Part shown: positions 27,637 to 37,055 of the stretch, piece after piece
How the letters are laid out: the number at the start of each line of letters is the position of its first letter
How positions within the stretch are numbered: the first letter of the stretch is position 1
Assembly (NCBI RefSeq): GCF_001719125.1
Contig: NZ_CP017006.1
Location: 1,240,001-1,304,000, forward strand
DNA length: 64,000 bases
Source of the DNA: Sulfolobus sp. A20
Lineage (GTDB): Archaea > Thermoproteota > Thermoprotei_A > Sulfolobales > Sulfolobaceae
Direction of reading: 5' to 3'
The notes under the pieces: generated by a model
Told to the model about the DNA's origin: nothing
The model's input: the letters and a program-made list of their open reading frames with translations, nothing else
Databases searched by the model: none
Translations under genes and position numbers: made by a program

Positions 27637-29169
27637 TTAATTATACTTACCGTATCCTCCTCCACCAGGAGTTTCAATAATGACCTCATCTCCCTCTTTA
27701 AGTAATGTTGAAAACTTACTAGGCATGTTCTCAATCCTTCCATTATTCCTCACTATCGTTACTTTACCGGGTTTACCGTTTTCTCCTCCATTTAGACCCC
27801 AAGGTGGTATTATAAACCTTTCAGCCATTATGGATAGTCTAGTTTCGTCTAACACTTTAAATGCTCTTATTATTCCATCCCCTCCTTTGTACTTTCCCTT
27901 ACCACCACTACCCTCCCTAATTTTATAAGCAGTAAATAGAATTGGATATTGTCTCTCAGCAATCTCTATAGGAGTGTTAAGTGTATTTGTCATGTTTACG
28001 TGAACACCGGATACTCCATCTTTGTTAGGTCTACCGCCAGTGCCTCCTCCAATAGTCTCATAATATGCCCAATATACTCCATTATGTATACCTCCCATCA
28101 TCACGTTCATCATGGTTCCAGAACCCGCAGCTGGAACTGGGATTATATGAGATAAGACCTTGAAAGTGACATCAGCGATTCTCTGAGAAGTCTCAACGTT
28201 CCCGCCACCAACTGGAGCAGGTTTTATTGGATTTACTATTGTTCCCTCTGGTGCTTTTACATTAATTATGCCATAGAATCCTTCATTAGTGGGTATTTCT
28301 TTCTGTATTAGGGATCTTATAACAAAGCTAACAGCTGAAAACGTAACGCCGTATACTGCATTATAAGGTAGGTTAACTTGCCTATCCGTACCAGTGAAAT
28401 CTGCGTAAATGCCGTCGTAGGTAACATTTATTTTCAATTTAATCTTTTTGATTTCATCTAATTCTAAATAGTCTTCATCCTCTGCTTCGCCTACGTTCCA
28501 TTTTGAAATCTCCTTGAGACTTAATTCTTTACTATATTCAATTGATTTCTCCCAAGATATTAAAACTGTTTCCAGACCATACTTATCAACTAGTTGTTTA
28601 ACTCTACTTATTCCGGTTAGATTTGCTGAGATCTGAGCATTTAAGTCACCTAACGATACTTCTGGTACTTTGAAATTTTCTTTAATAATATTTATAATTT
28701 CATTATCAATCTTACCTCTTTTGACCAACTTTACGGGTGGTATTACCAATCCTTCTTCATAGATCGTTGAGGCTTGAGGGTTCAGACTAGCGGGGGATGG
28801 TCCTCCTACGTCTACCTGATGAGCTTTATTTACAACGTAACCTACTAACTTATTTCCGTAATAAATAGGAGCTAGCAACATTACGTCATTTAGATGAGTT
28901 CCCGAAATGTAAGGATCGTTCAATACTACCATATCTCCTTCTTCCAAATTTACCATTTTCAAAGTGTTTTTGACACCTATTCTAAACGAGCCCAAGTGGA
29001 CTGGTATGTGCTCAGCTTGAGCTACTACATTACCATCCTTGTCCAATATAGCGCAGCTGTGATCCATTCTCTCCCTAATATTTGGAGACATTGCTGACTT
29101 CTTTAGCATAACACCCATTTCTTCTGCAATAAATTCTGAAGCCTTATGAACCACTTCCCAATTGGTCAT
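27637..29169 (-). CDS. hyuB: Hydantoinase/oxoprolinase subunit B
   Basis: 510 residues: HyuB / N-methylhydantoinase B / acetone-carboxylase alpha family. Characteristic blocks are the N-terminal [53 protein letters not shown] and the glycine-rich end [11 protein letters not shown]. With HyuA it makes an ATP-dependent enzyme that opens hydantoin-like or 5-oxoproline rings or carboxylates ketones; the substrate cannot be told from sequence. It overlaps hyuA by 4 bases, so the subunits are translated together. Confidence 0.9.
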   Translation of the reverse strand: MTNWEVVHKASEFIAEEMGVMLKKSAMSPNIRERMDHSCAILDKDGNVVAQAEHIPVHLGSFRIGVKNTLKMVNLEEGDMVVLNDPYISGTHLNDVMLLAPIYYGNKLVGYVVNKAHQVDVGGPSPASLNPQASTIYEEGLVIPPVKLVKRGKIDNEIINIIKENFKVPEVSLGDLNAQISANLTGISRVKQLVDKYGLETVLISWEKSIEYSKELSLKEISKWNVGEAEDEDYLELDEIKKIKLKINVTYDGIYADFTGTDRQVNLPYNAVYGVTFSAVSFVIRSLIQKEIPTNEGFYGIINVKAPEGTIVNPIKPAPVGGGNVETSQRIADVTFKVLSHIIPVPAAGSGTMMNVMMGGIHNGVYWAYYETIGGGTGGRPNKDGVSGVHVNMTNTLNTPIEIAERQYPILFTAYKIREGSGGKGKYKGGDGIIRAFKVLDETRLSIMAERFIIPPWGLNGGENGKPGKVTIVRNNGRIENMPSKFSTLLKEGDEVIIETPGGGGYGKYN

Positions 29170-31115
29170 TCTCTCACCAGTATTATCGAATCATCTATTA
29201 TTGCATTCCACTCCGGCTTAATTACTGTAGTTGAACTATATTCTTCAATTATTGCAGGTCCCTTAATCCTTAGTCCCTTAGGTAACTTCTCTCTGACAAA
29301 AACATCAGCATCTATCCAATCATCTTCCATCATCACTTTCCTACGTCCTACTGGTTTATCATCACTCCCGAATTTTGAAGATATCTTAGGAATAAGCCTT
29401 TTCCTTACAGCAAAAACTCTAATAGTAACCACCTCAATCTCTCTATCCTTCATAATGAATCCATAAGTCGATAAATGTTTCTCCTCAAATGTTTTCCTCA
29501 CTATTTCCTCGTTAACTTCACTTGGCAATTGTACTGTTAACTCCCACCCTTGACCCTTGTATCTAATATCGGCGTATCTTATGAAATAATCGACTTGTTT
29601 AAGTCTCTCTAACAACTTCTTCTCCAACTCCTTATACTCCTTTTCTAGGTCTTTAGGAAATGACTTTCTAATCTCAAATCTCCAATCTGCAAGTAAAAGA
29701 CCTAAAGCACTGAAGAGACCTGGGTAAGGTGGTACTACTACTTTTTTAATACCAATTTCATCAGCGAGGTATAGTGCGTGTTGCGGACCAGCACCGCCAA
29801 AAGCTATCAGGCTAAAAGATGTAGGATCTAGACCTCGCTCCACAGTGACAAGCCTTATAGCCCTAGCCATCTCCAAGTTTATTAGTTCTAGGGCATTTCT
29901 ACTTACCTCAAAAGGATCACCTAACTTTGATAAACCTTGTAAAGCCTTTTCTTTATTTAGTCTTAGATTACCACCTATTAACTCATCCCCTAACTTACCT
30001 AAGACCAAATTGGCATCAGTTATCGTTGGTTTATTTCCTCCCTTATTATAACAAATAGGACCTGGATCGGCACCAGCACTAATTGGACCTACCTTTAAAG
30101 CGTTAGCTTCATCTCTCCAAATTATTGTACCTCCTCCTGCCGACACTTCTGCTAGATCTATGAATGGGAATCTGATGGGATATCCACTTCCCTTAACCAC
30201 TCTTCCGTGATGAACCTCTCCACCAACTTCATATTCAGACGTTATCTCATAAGCACCATTTATTATAACTCCAGCCTTAGCGGTAGTTCCTCCCATATCG
30301 AAGCTTATCAAACTATCATTTGGTAAGAAGTTGGCTGAAGCAATAACTCCCGCTGCCGGACCAGATTCTATCAATTGTACGGGTTTCTTTGACGCCTCTT
30401 CTACATCTATAATACCGCCCGAACTTGACATTATGTAAAAGTTTTTAGTGGGCAAAGAGTGTTCTAAATTCTCTAGGTAAGAACTAACGATAGGCATTAG
30501 CGCTGCATTAATCACGGTAGTTGACGTTCTTTCATATTCTCTAGGCTCTGGGGCTATCTCATAGGATATTGATATATACTTAAAACGATCCTTTAAGACC
30601 TGTTTAGTTATAAGCTCGTTTTGTGGATTAAGGTAAGAATGAAGATAGCTCACTGCTATGGATATTACACCCTTTTCACTTAACTCCTTGGATATCTTAG
30701 ATATTTCTTCAGCATTTACACTTTTTATTATATTCCCATTGGCATTAACTCTTTCGTCAACCTCTATTCTCAGATCTCTTTCTACAATTTGTTTAGGCTT
30801 TTCGAAGTATAAGTCATACAATCTAGGTCTGTTTTGCCTACCTATCTCTATTATATCTCTAAATCCCTTGGTAATGAGAAGAGCAGTCTTAGGTATGCTT
30901 AGATTTTCTTGTCCAAGCAACGTATTAGTAGCTAGCGTTGTTGCGTGTATTACCTCATCAACCTCACAATCTAAACTACTCACGGCGTTTTTTATGACTT
31001 CACCGGGATTTTTGGGATTCGTTAAGACCTTAAGAGTGCTTACTCCTCCGTTCTCTCTAAGGATAATAAAATCGGTAAAAGTACCACCTATATCGACAGC
31101 TATTTTACATTTCAT
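29166..31115 (-). CDS. hyuA: Hydantoinase/oxoprolinase subunit A (ATPase part)
   Basis: About 649 residues. The N terminus [15 protein letters not shown] is the actin-like phosphate 1 motif; [23 protein letters not shown] (phosphate 2) and [20 protein letters not shown] follow, as in HyuA and 5-oxoprolinase. It phosphorylates the substrate for HyuB. The ATG at 31115 is chosen over the TTG at 31130 because a TATA box (ATATAAAAAC on the reverse strand, ~31135-31145) lies ~26 bases upstream, which would make the transcript leaderless at that ATG. Confidence 0.92.
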   Translation of the reverse strand: MKCKIAVDIGGTFTDFIILRENGGVSTLKVLTNPKNPGEVIKNAVSSLDCEVDEVIHATTLATNTLLGQENLSIPKTALLITKGFRDIIEIGRQNRPRLYDLYFEKPKQIVERDLRIEVDERVNANGNIIKSVNAEEISKISKELSEKGVISIAVSYLHSYLNPQNELITKQVLKDRFKYISISYEIAPEPREYERTSTTVINAALMPIVSSYLENLEHSLPTKNFYIMSSSGGIIDVEEASKKPVQLIESGPAAGVIASANFLPNDSLISFDMGGTTAKAGVIINGAYEITSEYEVGGEVHHGRVVKGSGYPIRFPFIDLAEVSAGGGTIIWRDEANALKVGPISAGADPGPICYNKGGNKPTITDANLVLGKLGDELIGGNLRLNKEKALQGLSKLGDPFEVSRNALELINLEMARAIRLVTVERGLDPTSFSLIAFGGAGPQHALYLADEIGIKKVVVPPYPGLFSALGLLLADWRFEIRKSFPKDLEKEYKELEKKLLERLKQVDYFIRYADIRYKGQGWELTVQLPSEVNEEIVRKTFEEKHLSTYGFIMKDREIEVVTIRVFAVRKRLIPKISSKFGSDDKPVGRRKVMMEDDWIDADVFVREKLPKGLRIKGPAIIEEYSSTTVIKPEWNAIIDDSIILVRE

Positions 31116-31133
31116 AAATAGGCAATACAATAG

Positions 31134-31150
31134 ATGTTTTTATATTCAAC
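31134..31150 (-). promoter_or_regulatory. TATA box of hyuAB
   Basis: The reverse strand shows GTTGAATATAAAAACAT with its centre ~27 bases before the ATG at 31115. Just upstream is AACATGTAA, one mismatch from the ara-box AACATGTT of sugar-responsive Sulfolobus promoters; with one mismatch in 8 bases this may be chance. Confidence 0.5.
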
Positions 31151-31188
31151 TTACATGTTAACACTCTTGAATAAGGTGCTTTATCTAT

Positions 31189-31458
31189 TTAAATATATTC
31201 CAGCTTAATTATTATCTTATCCTTAAAATTAATTATAAACAATTCCCCTTTCTCATTTACTACATCGCATTCCGCTCTTTCCTTAAAACACTTTATCCAC
31301 ATGTTACCCATATTCATCCCTTCTTTCACAGTTGTCTTTGAAATAGACTGGAAAGTATTATTTTCTGAAAAATCCCTAGCTTTTCTTATACTCATTTTGA
31401 ACCCTTTTATGGATGGATTTTCGACAATGGCTTTTATATCATTTATACTGTAGCTCAT
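31189..31458 (-). CDS. Hypothetical small protein
   Basis: 89 residues, soluble, mixed charge, ending in beta strands (GELFIINFKDKIIIKLEYI). No family is recognised. It lies 58 bases upstream of hyuA in the same direction, with its own short upstream region. Confidence 0.5.
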   Translation of the reverse strand: MSYSINDIKAIVENPSIKGFKMSIRKARDFSENNTFQSISKTTVKEGMNMGNMWIKCFKERAECDVVNEKGELFIINFKDKIIIKLEYI

Positions 31459-31990
31459 TTCAATTAACTTTAGTCTTCAAACTATATTAAGCTTATCTTG
31501 TTTAACTATTTTACTTTAAAATAGTTAACAAAGAATATTAGCATCATCCTATATTATTATTTTAGTAATAAATGTAAGTATAGTAGTGTCATGAGGATTT
31601 AAATTGTACAATAATAAGCTGTATGTGAGTGATTAATATTTTTACCCCCATATATCCATAATTTGCTCATAAGTGAAAGTTTTTAAACTTGATCCAATTA
31701 TGTTCGATCTTTAGATCTGTAATGGATTAGTTATTTACAAAGTTGAGGAAAGTCTAGCTCTTTAGGTGGGAGGAAGTCAGTATTATTCATAATAGTATAA
31801 ATCAGACTAAAATATAGTAGACGTGTAATGGTAAACATAGTTAGAATTATATATTGAGGGTATGGCTTTTTGGATCAATAGTAGAATTCAAACATATTTA
31901 TAAATTTGAGATCAAATTTAAATTTTTAAACAAAAATTCTATATTTGTGTAAAACATTAATTTTATTAACTTTACCAGTAATTCATACAT
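31459..31990. other. Gene-free stretch with a hairpin element
   Basis: No protein gene. It holds hairpin copy 6 (31733-31780) and long A/T runs. The last 30 bases form the promoter of the MFS gene: TTTTATTAAC at 31961-31970 lies ~25 bases before its ATG. Confidence 0.5.
31733..31780 (+). repeat. Solo hairpin element, copy 6 (diverged)
   Basis: ATTTACAAAGTTGAGGAAAG, TCTAGCTC, TTTA, GGTGGGAGGA, AGTCAG. The upstream ACAAAGTTGAGGAAAG block and the GTCAG tail are kept while the stem is degraded. Confidence 0.65.
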
Positions 31991-33292
31991 ATGGGAGGGA
32001 AAGAAATCAGTACAACTCAAGTGATCAAAGTAGCAGCTGGAACGTCGTTAGGAACTACAATAGAGTGGTATGATTTCTTCTTATATGGTTACGCTGCCTC
32101 TTTAATATTCCCGAAACTTTTCTTTCCTCCTTTCTACTCTCCTATAACGGCTTTACTAATCTCTTTATCAACTTATGCAGTAGGTTTTGTTGCCAGACCT
32201 ATAGGAGCCATGATTTTTGGACATATAGGTGACAAACTGGGAAGGAGAACTGGTTTATTATGGGATCTAGTACTAATGGGAATAGGAACGGGAGTTATAG
32301 GATTTCTCCCAAGTTATGCAGTGCTTGGATTCGGATCATTAATTATAGCAACCATTGCTAGGATACTTCAAGGAATAGGTGTAGGAGGTGAATGGGGCGG
32401 TGCTACAACATGGTTAACAGAATATGCCGCTAAATCGAAGTGGAGAGCTTTTTGGGGAAGTTGGGTACAACAAGGAGTTCCGATAGGACTGTTATGGGCT
32501 TCAGGGATGTTAGGTTTGTTCGCCTCATTCCCTGATAGTTCACCTTTAAGTCTCTATAACTATGGGTGGAGGTTAGCATTCTGGATAGGGGCAATTGCCG
32601 CAATAGTAGGTATTATAATAAGATTAATATTGCTCGAAAGTCCTCTCTTTGAATCCATTTTAGAAAAAGGAGAGGTTTCGAAAGTGCCCTCCATTGAGGT
32701 TTGGAGAAAGTATTGGAGTAAGATTCTGTTGTTAGCTGCTTCTTGGGCTGCACAAAACGCAGGATTCTATTTATATTCAGTTTATTCTGTTGACTTCTTA
32801 GTCGGGCTACATTTCTCAAGGAACCTGGCACTTTTATCAGTTACAATATCTTCACTAATTGGAATATTTATAACAATAGCGTTTTCCATATATGCCGATA
32901 AAATAGGAAGAAGAATTGGAATGATAACAGCATTTGGCTTTGGATTTATATTCAGTTTCCCTTACGTTTTACTATTGTTAAAGTTGAATTTCTTACTAAT
33001 ACTGTTAGCTCAGTTATTGATGGTTATAGCAGTTTTAGGATCCTATGCGATAATACCTGCATTCTTCGCTGAGAATTTCCCTACCAAATATAGGTACTCT
33101 GGCACAGGTTTAAGCTATCACATGGCAGCTCCTTTCGCCGGTGGATTAGCTCCGCTAGTTGTTGCTGCTCTAATAGGAGAGAATTATGCTAATAATTGGT
33201 ATTTCTTCGGATTAATCTTCGCTATATACTTTGCAATATCTTTAGCATCTCTAGCAGTGTTAAAGGAGACCAAGGGAAAGGAACTAGAGTGA
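31991..33292 (+). CDS. MFS transporter of the metabolite:H+ symporter (MHS) family
   Basis: 433 residues, twelve helices. The start GTSLGTTIEWYDFFLYGYAA is the MHS signature, followed by the loop HIGDKLGRRTGLLWDL and, in the second half, YADKIGRRIGMITAFG. MHS members import organic acids such as citrate, 2-oxoglutarate, proline or shikimate with protons; the substrate is not resolved. The promoter gives a leaderless transcript. The stop is 1 base from the convergent gene at 33294. Confidence 0.88.
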   Translation: MGGKEISTTQVIKVAAGTSLGTTIEWYDFFLYGYAASLIFPKLFFPPFYSPITALLISLSTYAVGFVARPIGAMIFGHIGDKLGRRTGLLWDLVLMGIGTGVIGFLPSYAVLGFGSLIIATIARILQGIGVGGEWGGATTWLTEYAAKSKWRAFWGSWVQQGVPIGLLWASGMLGLFASFPDSSPLSLYNYGWRLAFWIGAIAAIVGIIIRLILLESPLFESILEKGEVSKVPSIEVWRKYWSKILLLAASWAAQNAGFYLYSVYSVDFLVGLHFSRNLALLSVTISSLIGIFITIAFSIYADKIGRRIGMITAFGFGFIFSFPYVLLLLKLNFLLILLAQLLMVIAVLGSYAIIPAFFAENFPTKYRYSGTGLSYHMAAPFAGGLAPLVVAALIGENYANNWYFFGLIFAIYFAISLASLAVLKETKGKELE

Positions 33293-33293
33293 A

Positions 33294-34634
33294 TTAACAC
33301 TCAATAAACCCTTCCTTTAACTCATTGTTTTTATCTAAAAGAGATAAAATAATTTTTCTATTCTCTCTAGGAAGACTGGCATAATTTCTACAAAGCACCC
33401 TACCAAGTTCAAAGGCAACTTTTCCTCTTAATGAGATGACCAGTCTAGAGAGGTTAAATTCACTTATTCTCCTACCCATTTGTTCTACAAATTGCAATAA
33501 AAACTCATCATACTTCAGCACCAGTGTCATCACTTTTTCCTTATTTTCAAAGAAGAAGAGAGAATTAATGTTCATTAACAAACCCTTCGCAAAGGAATCA
33601 ACTCTATCTGCTAACTCTAAAATACGTTCTTGTTCTTCTCTTTTAAGTTCATAGCTTTTCCCCCTTATGAAATTTATAAAACTACTGATGGAATAACTAA
33701 TTCCTTCTCCGAATCCATATGCGAAGTTAGGATTATTTTCTGCAATTTTAAATGAAACGTTCTTTAAAAATTCATTTAGGGATGGAAAACTTTCACCAAA
33801 GTTTTTTCCAAGTATTTTGGAAAGTTCCTCATCTTGTGTTGCTACTTTTATAATTTCTTCAACGAATTCATCCTCTAAAGATATTAGATCTACAGATGAG
33901 AGAAAACCTTTGGCAAATTCCTTATCTTCCCTTACTTTTTCTATGACTTTTCTCTTCCAATAGTATGAAAGATTCTGAAACCCTTTTCCTACTCCCTTAG
34001 CTATAGTAGGAAAGTTTAACAATCTCTCCTTTAACTTATCATTTAACTCACTTAACCTATAGCCTATTATTTCATCTATATCCTTGTTTTTACCAATAAA
34101 CTGATCAATATTATCGATTTTACTCAAATTTACCGTTTGTAAAAACTCGTATAAGAACATTCCATTATCTTTCAACGTATTTATTATTTGATTTCTATAT
34201 TCGAATGGTAGTTTATCTATTTGTTTTGCAATATTACTTCCAACATTAGGTAAGTATTTTAGTTGACTTACGTTATTCGCTAAACTTTTCATAACTTCTG
34301 GAAACTTATAGAGATCCAAATTTGCGAGAAGCTCCCTAGCCATTATAGGACTTGATTTACCTAAATTTAATATCAAATCTTTATCTATAGCCTCACTTTC
34401 ATAAATTCCTCTGGCTATTCCTTTACACAAATTAGGGTAATAATCGCATAATTGTATTAAGTTGATCAAACCTCTAAAGCTAGATCTGTTTATATTACGA
34501 CCTATATTTATTCCAAGTTGAAAAAGAATCATATCTCTATCTACTCTACTGAGAGTATCTAAAGTAAGTAATTGAACTACGTTCAGTAATGCATCACTAG
34601 GTAGTTCTGATATTAGGTCTATGACTTTATCCAT
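33294..34634 (-). CDS. Large all-helical protein of unknown function
   Basis: 446 residues with no membrane helix, no Cys-rich motif and no recognisable catalytic site. Repeating units of 30-35 residues can be seen by eye, with blocks such as AKGVGKGFQNLSYYWKRKV, AYGFGEGISYSISSFINF and GINIGRNINRSSFRGLINL, i.e. alternating helices with G-x-G-x-G or GxNxGRxI turns. The pattern looks like HEAT/armadillo-type solenoids. It is convergent with the MFS gene and divergent from the tRNA-Ala gene. No function is proposed. Confidence 0.7.
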   Translation of the reverse strand: MDKVIDLISELPSDALLNVVQLLTLDTLSRVDRDMILFQLGINIGRNINRSSFRGLINLIQLCDYYPNLCKGIARGIYESEAIDKDLILNLGKSSPIMARELLANLDLYKFPEVMKSLANNVSQLKYLPNVGSNIAKQIDKLPFEYRNQIINTLKDNGMFLYEFLQTVNLSKIDNIDQFIGKNKDIDEIIGYRLSELNDKLKERLLNFPTIAKGVGKGFQNLSYYWKRKVIEKVREDKEFAKGFLSSVDLISLEDEFVEEIIKVATQDEELSKILGKNFGESFPSLNEFLKNVSFKIAENNPNFAYGFGEGISYSISSFINFIRGKSYELKREEQERILELADRVDSFAKGLLMNINSLFFFENKEKVMTLVLKYDEFLLQFVEQMGRRISEFNLSRLVISLRGKVAFELGRVLCRNYASLPRENRKIILSLLDKNNELKEGFIEC

Positions 34635-34774
34635 TAGAAATTCTCTTAATTTTCACGCTTTATAAAACTTTACGCTCTAATCGATTCTTAAAATTTTACA
34701 TCTATCTTAACAACAAACTTGACAACCGATCTAGTGTGAATCCTACACTTCAAGATAGTCATCAATATGTTTAA

Positions 34775-34784
34775 GTTTAAATAC
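34775..34784 (+). promoter_or_regulatory. TATA box of tRNA-Ala
   Basis: GTTTAAATAC is centred ~26 bases before the first base of the tRNA, the usual archaeal spacing. Confidence 0.6.
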
Positions 34785-34805
34785 ATTCTCCCTATACTAT
34801 TTATT

Positions 34806-34879
<74 letters not shown>

Positions 34880-34904
34880 CTGTGGGGGATACCCCCACAC
34901 CCCC
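34880..34904. other. Perfect hairpin directly after tRNA-Ala
   Basis: TGTGGGGG, ATA, CCCCCACA: an 8-bp perfect stem starting two bases after the tRNA, followed by CCCCC. It lies inside the int(N) remnant (coding GIGGVGVSP in that frame). It may help 3' processing or be chance from the Gly/Val-rich coding run. Confidence 0.4.
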
Positions 34905-35063
34905 GATTCCATTTTTCAATTTGAGATAAGTTTCGACGATCTTATCTAAAGGACCAACGTAAGTTTCCTTTACGTAACTGTTTATCGTTTCTAGTTCATA
35001 GACGTAATACCTATTACCTCTCTGACGTATTTTATATTGCCCGACTGAGAAAGTCTTAATAAA

Positions 35064-35394
35064 TCATATATTCAACTCTGCCTTTTATGACAGTTAAAGC
35101 TTAAATATCATGTTAGTTGCCTTAACCGATCGTGGAGTTGAAGAAAGATGGCAAAACTTCTCATTGGTAATATTGGTAAAATGATATTAATAATGGTAAA
35201 AGTGGAAACTACGGAGTTGATTCAAAATTAGCACCGCGATATCCAAAAATCCTTTTTATCCTCGTTTAACACGTCTATATGTATGAAGATTGTAAAGATA
35301 GAGTGAAGAGGAAATATAGATAATGTTCGAGACTGGGAGACTTTGAAAGGTTCAGTAACCATTAATTGAAACTTATTATGAGTTAAATCCCGAC
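35064..35394. other. Gene-free stretch behind the integrase remnant
   Basis: No gene seen. It should be decayed virus or plasmid DNA from the integrated element. Near 35155-35200 TGGTAA occurs three times (TTGGTAATATTGGTAAAA, then AATGGTAAAAG), a weak iteron-like pattern. Confidence 0.35.
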
Positions 35395-35745
35395 CATAAT
35401 AGATTTTGAATATATTGTGGAGGAATGTTTCAGTCATCTTGCTGAGTTCCATGTGAAGTCTATGCTTACTAGCTTTAAACTTTGAATAATAGTTCTACTA
35501 ATCTCTTGTCTTGCATTAATCCTGGATGATGCCTTATCGTGTAACCTTTTCCCTCCAATTTTCTAACCATTTAATGTTACGTAAACATGAAGACTACTCC
35601 TAAGGTATGAAGAAGACAGCCCAAACTCATAATGACTAATTCACTATTTAACTCTCGTCAACGATTAAATAATCTCCATAACATCAAGCTCATAATTAGC
35701 CAACTGCGAAAGACAGGGTAGTGTGAGGTAGTAAAGTCTTCCAAC
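35395..35745. mobile_element. Degenerate insertion-sequence piece A
   Basis: It matches in order, with many differences, the stretch 11755-12140: ATAGATTTTGAATATATTGT, TTCCATGTGAAGTCTATGCT, TAAACTTT, CTAATCTCTTG, the TTACGTAAAC block and GGTAGTGTGAGGTA. Reverse-strand coding-like text includes LSKMTETFLHNIFKIYYG, cognate to the FFHNLLEIYW run at the other locus. Both ends of the element are missing. Confidence 0.55.
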
Positions 35746-35747
35746 TT

Positions 35748-35830
35748 GACAAAGGAAGGACAAGCCTCACCTTGGGGTAAAGTTTTTAAGTGAAGGAAGA
35801 TCATTGGGGAGGAGGGAAGCCAAAAAGGGG
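35748..35830 (+). repeat. Hairpin element copy 7, broken by extra sequence
   Basis: GACAAAGGAAGGACAAGCCTC matches copy 4 (CATAGGAAGGACAAGCCTC), but the stem is expanded: CACCTTGGGGTAAAG, ~20 other bases, then GGGGAGGAGGGAAGCC in place of GGGGAGGAGGTCAG. It leads straight into the structured segment below. Confidence 0.5.
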
Positions 35831-35835
35831 TAATG

Positions 35836-36031
35836 AGAGTGTGTTCCTACTCCTCAGTACATATCCCCAAGTCTCGAGGAGGGTGGAGTGAGGGAAAAGG
35901 GATAGGGGTAATTTGGCTGAAGATCCAGCTATCGCTGGACGAATGGAGCGGGCTCTAAAGCCCACTAGCTATGAAGTGGTGAAGGCGGTAAACTTGTGAA
36001 CCGCCCTAAGGGAACACTCTAAGGGGAGGAG
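35836..36031 (+). ncRNA. Structured RNA candidate / tnpB 3'-end (omegaRNA) remnant
   Basis: Successive perfect hairpins: CTCCT...AGGAG (35850-35882), CCAGC-TAT-CGCTGG hairpin (~35925-35939), GGGCT-CTAA-AGCCC (~35950-35963), GGCGGT...ACCGCC (~35984-36004) and ACACTC...GAGTGT (36014-36035). One frame also reads DPAIAGRMERALKPTSYEVV...VNL-stop (35924-35999), which looks like the low-complexity tail of an archaeal TnpB, overlapping the RNA as in IS200/IS605 elements. No nuclease domain is left. The family call is an inference; the stems are seen directly. Confidence 0.5.
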
Positions 36032-36309
36032 TGTGTGGACAACAATTTCATTCACCTCCATAAAATTCAATTTTATTCCAACATATGCCAATAGATTTCG
36101 AGTAAATTGTGTTGTAGAAGAATATTTTTAGCCATCTCATCGTTGTGTTTCTTGTTAAGTTAGGTGAGTATTAGGAAATCAAACCCATCCATCTTCTCGC
36201 CCTAACCCTAAAAATACTTTTCCACAATAAAGAAAATTCAATTTATATCAAAACAACCAAATTATTGTCCACACATGGAAGGTTTATGAGTTTCCCTATT
36301 TGGCATGAT
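36032..36309. mobile_element. MITE-like insertion-sequence remnant B
   Basis: TGTGTGGACAACAATTT at 36032-36048 and its near-perfect inverted copy AAATTATTGTCCACACA at 36259-36275 (16 of 17 bases) enclose 244 bp. Homology with 11712-11810 on the left and 12220-12377 on the right shows it is a version of the same element with the middle deleted; similarity continues to GGCATGATG at ~36309, so the outer right border is uncertain. It abuts the structured segment exactly, with the TIR forming part of the last hairpin. Confidence 0.6.
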
Positions 36310-36322
36310 GTGGACTAGGAAT

Positions 36323-36766
36323 TTAGAGAAGTATGATTTCACTAACGTTAAAACCTTTCTTATTGAGAAAATCGTAGAACATCTTGTCTAGAGTTATCAA
36401 TGGTATTTTGGTAGAAGCATATGAGGAATATAATATAGCATCGAATATATCGTTCCAACCCTCACTTATGATTTCATACACTAAGTTTAAGTCTTCCAAG
36501 GTGATGAAGTTAACAGTGCTATTTATGTAGAATAATCCTTTAATTGCTTCTTCCGGTATTTTCTTTAACTTGAGTTTTCTCACCTCTTTCATTATAACTG
36601 CAATAAGTTCTGTTAACATTAGGGAAGGGTAATAAATCCTCTTTCCTTCCAGTAATCTTTCATCTATCCCTTTAACTTTAATACCTACAAAAGGGAGTAG
36701 AAAAGAAGTGTCAACTATTAATTCCGAGTGATTTAGTAATCTCTTCTCCAACCTCTTCAGCCTCAT
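36323..36766 (-). CDS. vapC: VapC toxin, PIN-domain ribonuclease
   Basis: 147 residues, PIN fold. The first catalytic Asp is Asp19 in LIVDTSFLLPFVG, an acidic residue is in MLTELIAVIMKE, and further Asp residues are in GWNDIFDAILYSS and PLITLDKMFYDFL, matching the three or four acidic metal ligands of PIN RNases. It forms a toxin-antitoxin pair with VapB upstream. The ATG at 36766 overlaps vapB by 56 bases; the PIN domain itself starts ~15 codons later, so a shorter form from a TTG within the overlap is possible. Confidence 0.85.
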   Translation of the reverse strand: MRLKRLEKRLLNHSELIVDTSFLLPFVGIKVKGIDERLLEGKRIYYPSLMLTELIAVIMKEVRKLKLKKIPEEAIKGLFYINSTVNFITLEDLNLVYEIISEGWNDIFDAILYSSYASTKIPLITLDKMFYDFLNKKGFNVSEIILL

Positions 36767-36938
36767 CAGCGTCTATTTCTGCCCAATATTTTGTCGGCTT
36801 TTTAAGAGGAATAAGCGAAATCTTATCTCCTTCCTTAATGACCATCAACAAGTCTCCCTCTTTAATTTTCGTTTCTTCAACAAGTTCCTTAGGCAAGTAT
36901 ATAGCGAACTTTTTCCCTACTCTTAGAATCTTAACCAT
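36711..36938 (-). CDS. vapB: VapB antitoxin, AbrB/SpoVT type
   Basis: 75 residues. The N-terminal swapped-hairpin domain reads KILRVGKKFAIYLPKELVEE, TKIKEGDLLMVIKEGDKISL; the acidic tail (AEIDADEAEEVGEEITKSLG) would bind VapC. It is the usual partner upstream of the PIN toxin and probably represses its own operon. A TATA-like CTTATTATTC lies ~29 bases before the ATG. It stands at the edge of the mobile-element scar near tRNA-Ala. Confidence 0.85.
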   Translation of the reverse strand: MVKILRVGKKFAIYLPKELVEETKIKEGDLLMVIKEGDKISLIPLKKPTKYWAEIDADEAEEVGEEITKSLGINS

Positions 36939-37005
36939 GCGCTTACTCTGGTAAATCTGAATAATAAGTTTTTTCCGGTAAACATTGAGGCACTACCTAA
37001 TTAGG

Positions 37006-37055
37006 CTGATCTCCTCCCCGCCGTAAAGGGCGAGGTTTGCTGTTCTTTTTATCAT
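37006..37055 (-). repeat. Solo hairpin element, copy 8
   Basis: The reverse strand reads ATGATAAAAAGAACAGCAAA, CCTCGCCC, TTTA, CGGCGGGG, AGGAGATCAG. The TGA of its TGATAA block is the stop codon of the phosphomevalonate kinase gene, so it lies in the 3' end of that transcript and could act as its hairpin end. Confidence 0.8.

Noticed and set aside
31147-31160. Ara-box-like AACATGTAA upstream of hyuA
   Set aside because: One mismatch in eight bases in an AT-rich region can occur by chance; kept only as a note in the promoter entry.
35155-35200. TGGTAA iteron-like triplet
   Set aside because: Only three loosely spaced copies in AT-rich debris; not enough to call an origin.
35228-35452. 74-codon frame on the - strand
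   Set aside because: It is part of the degenerate insertion-sequence remnant shared with 11.7-12.4 kb; there the same text has stops.
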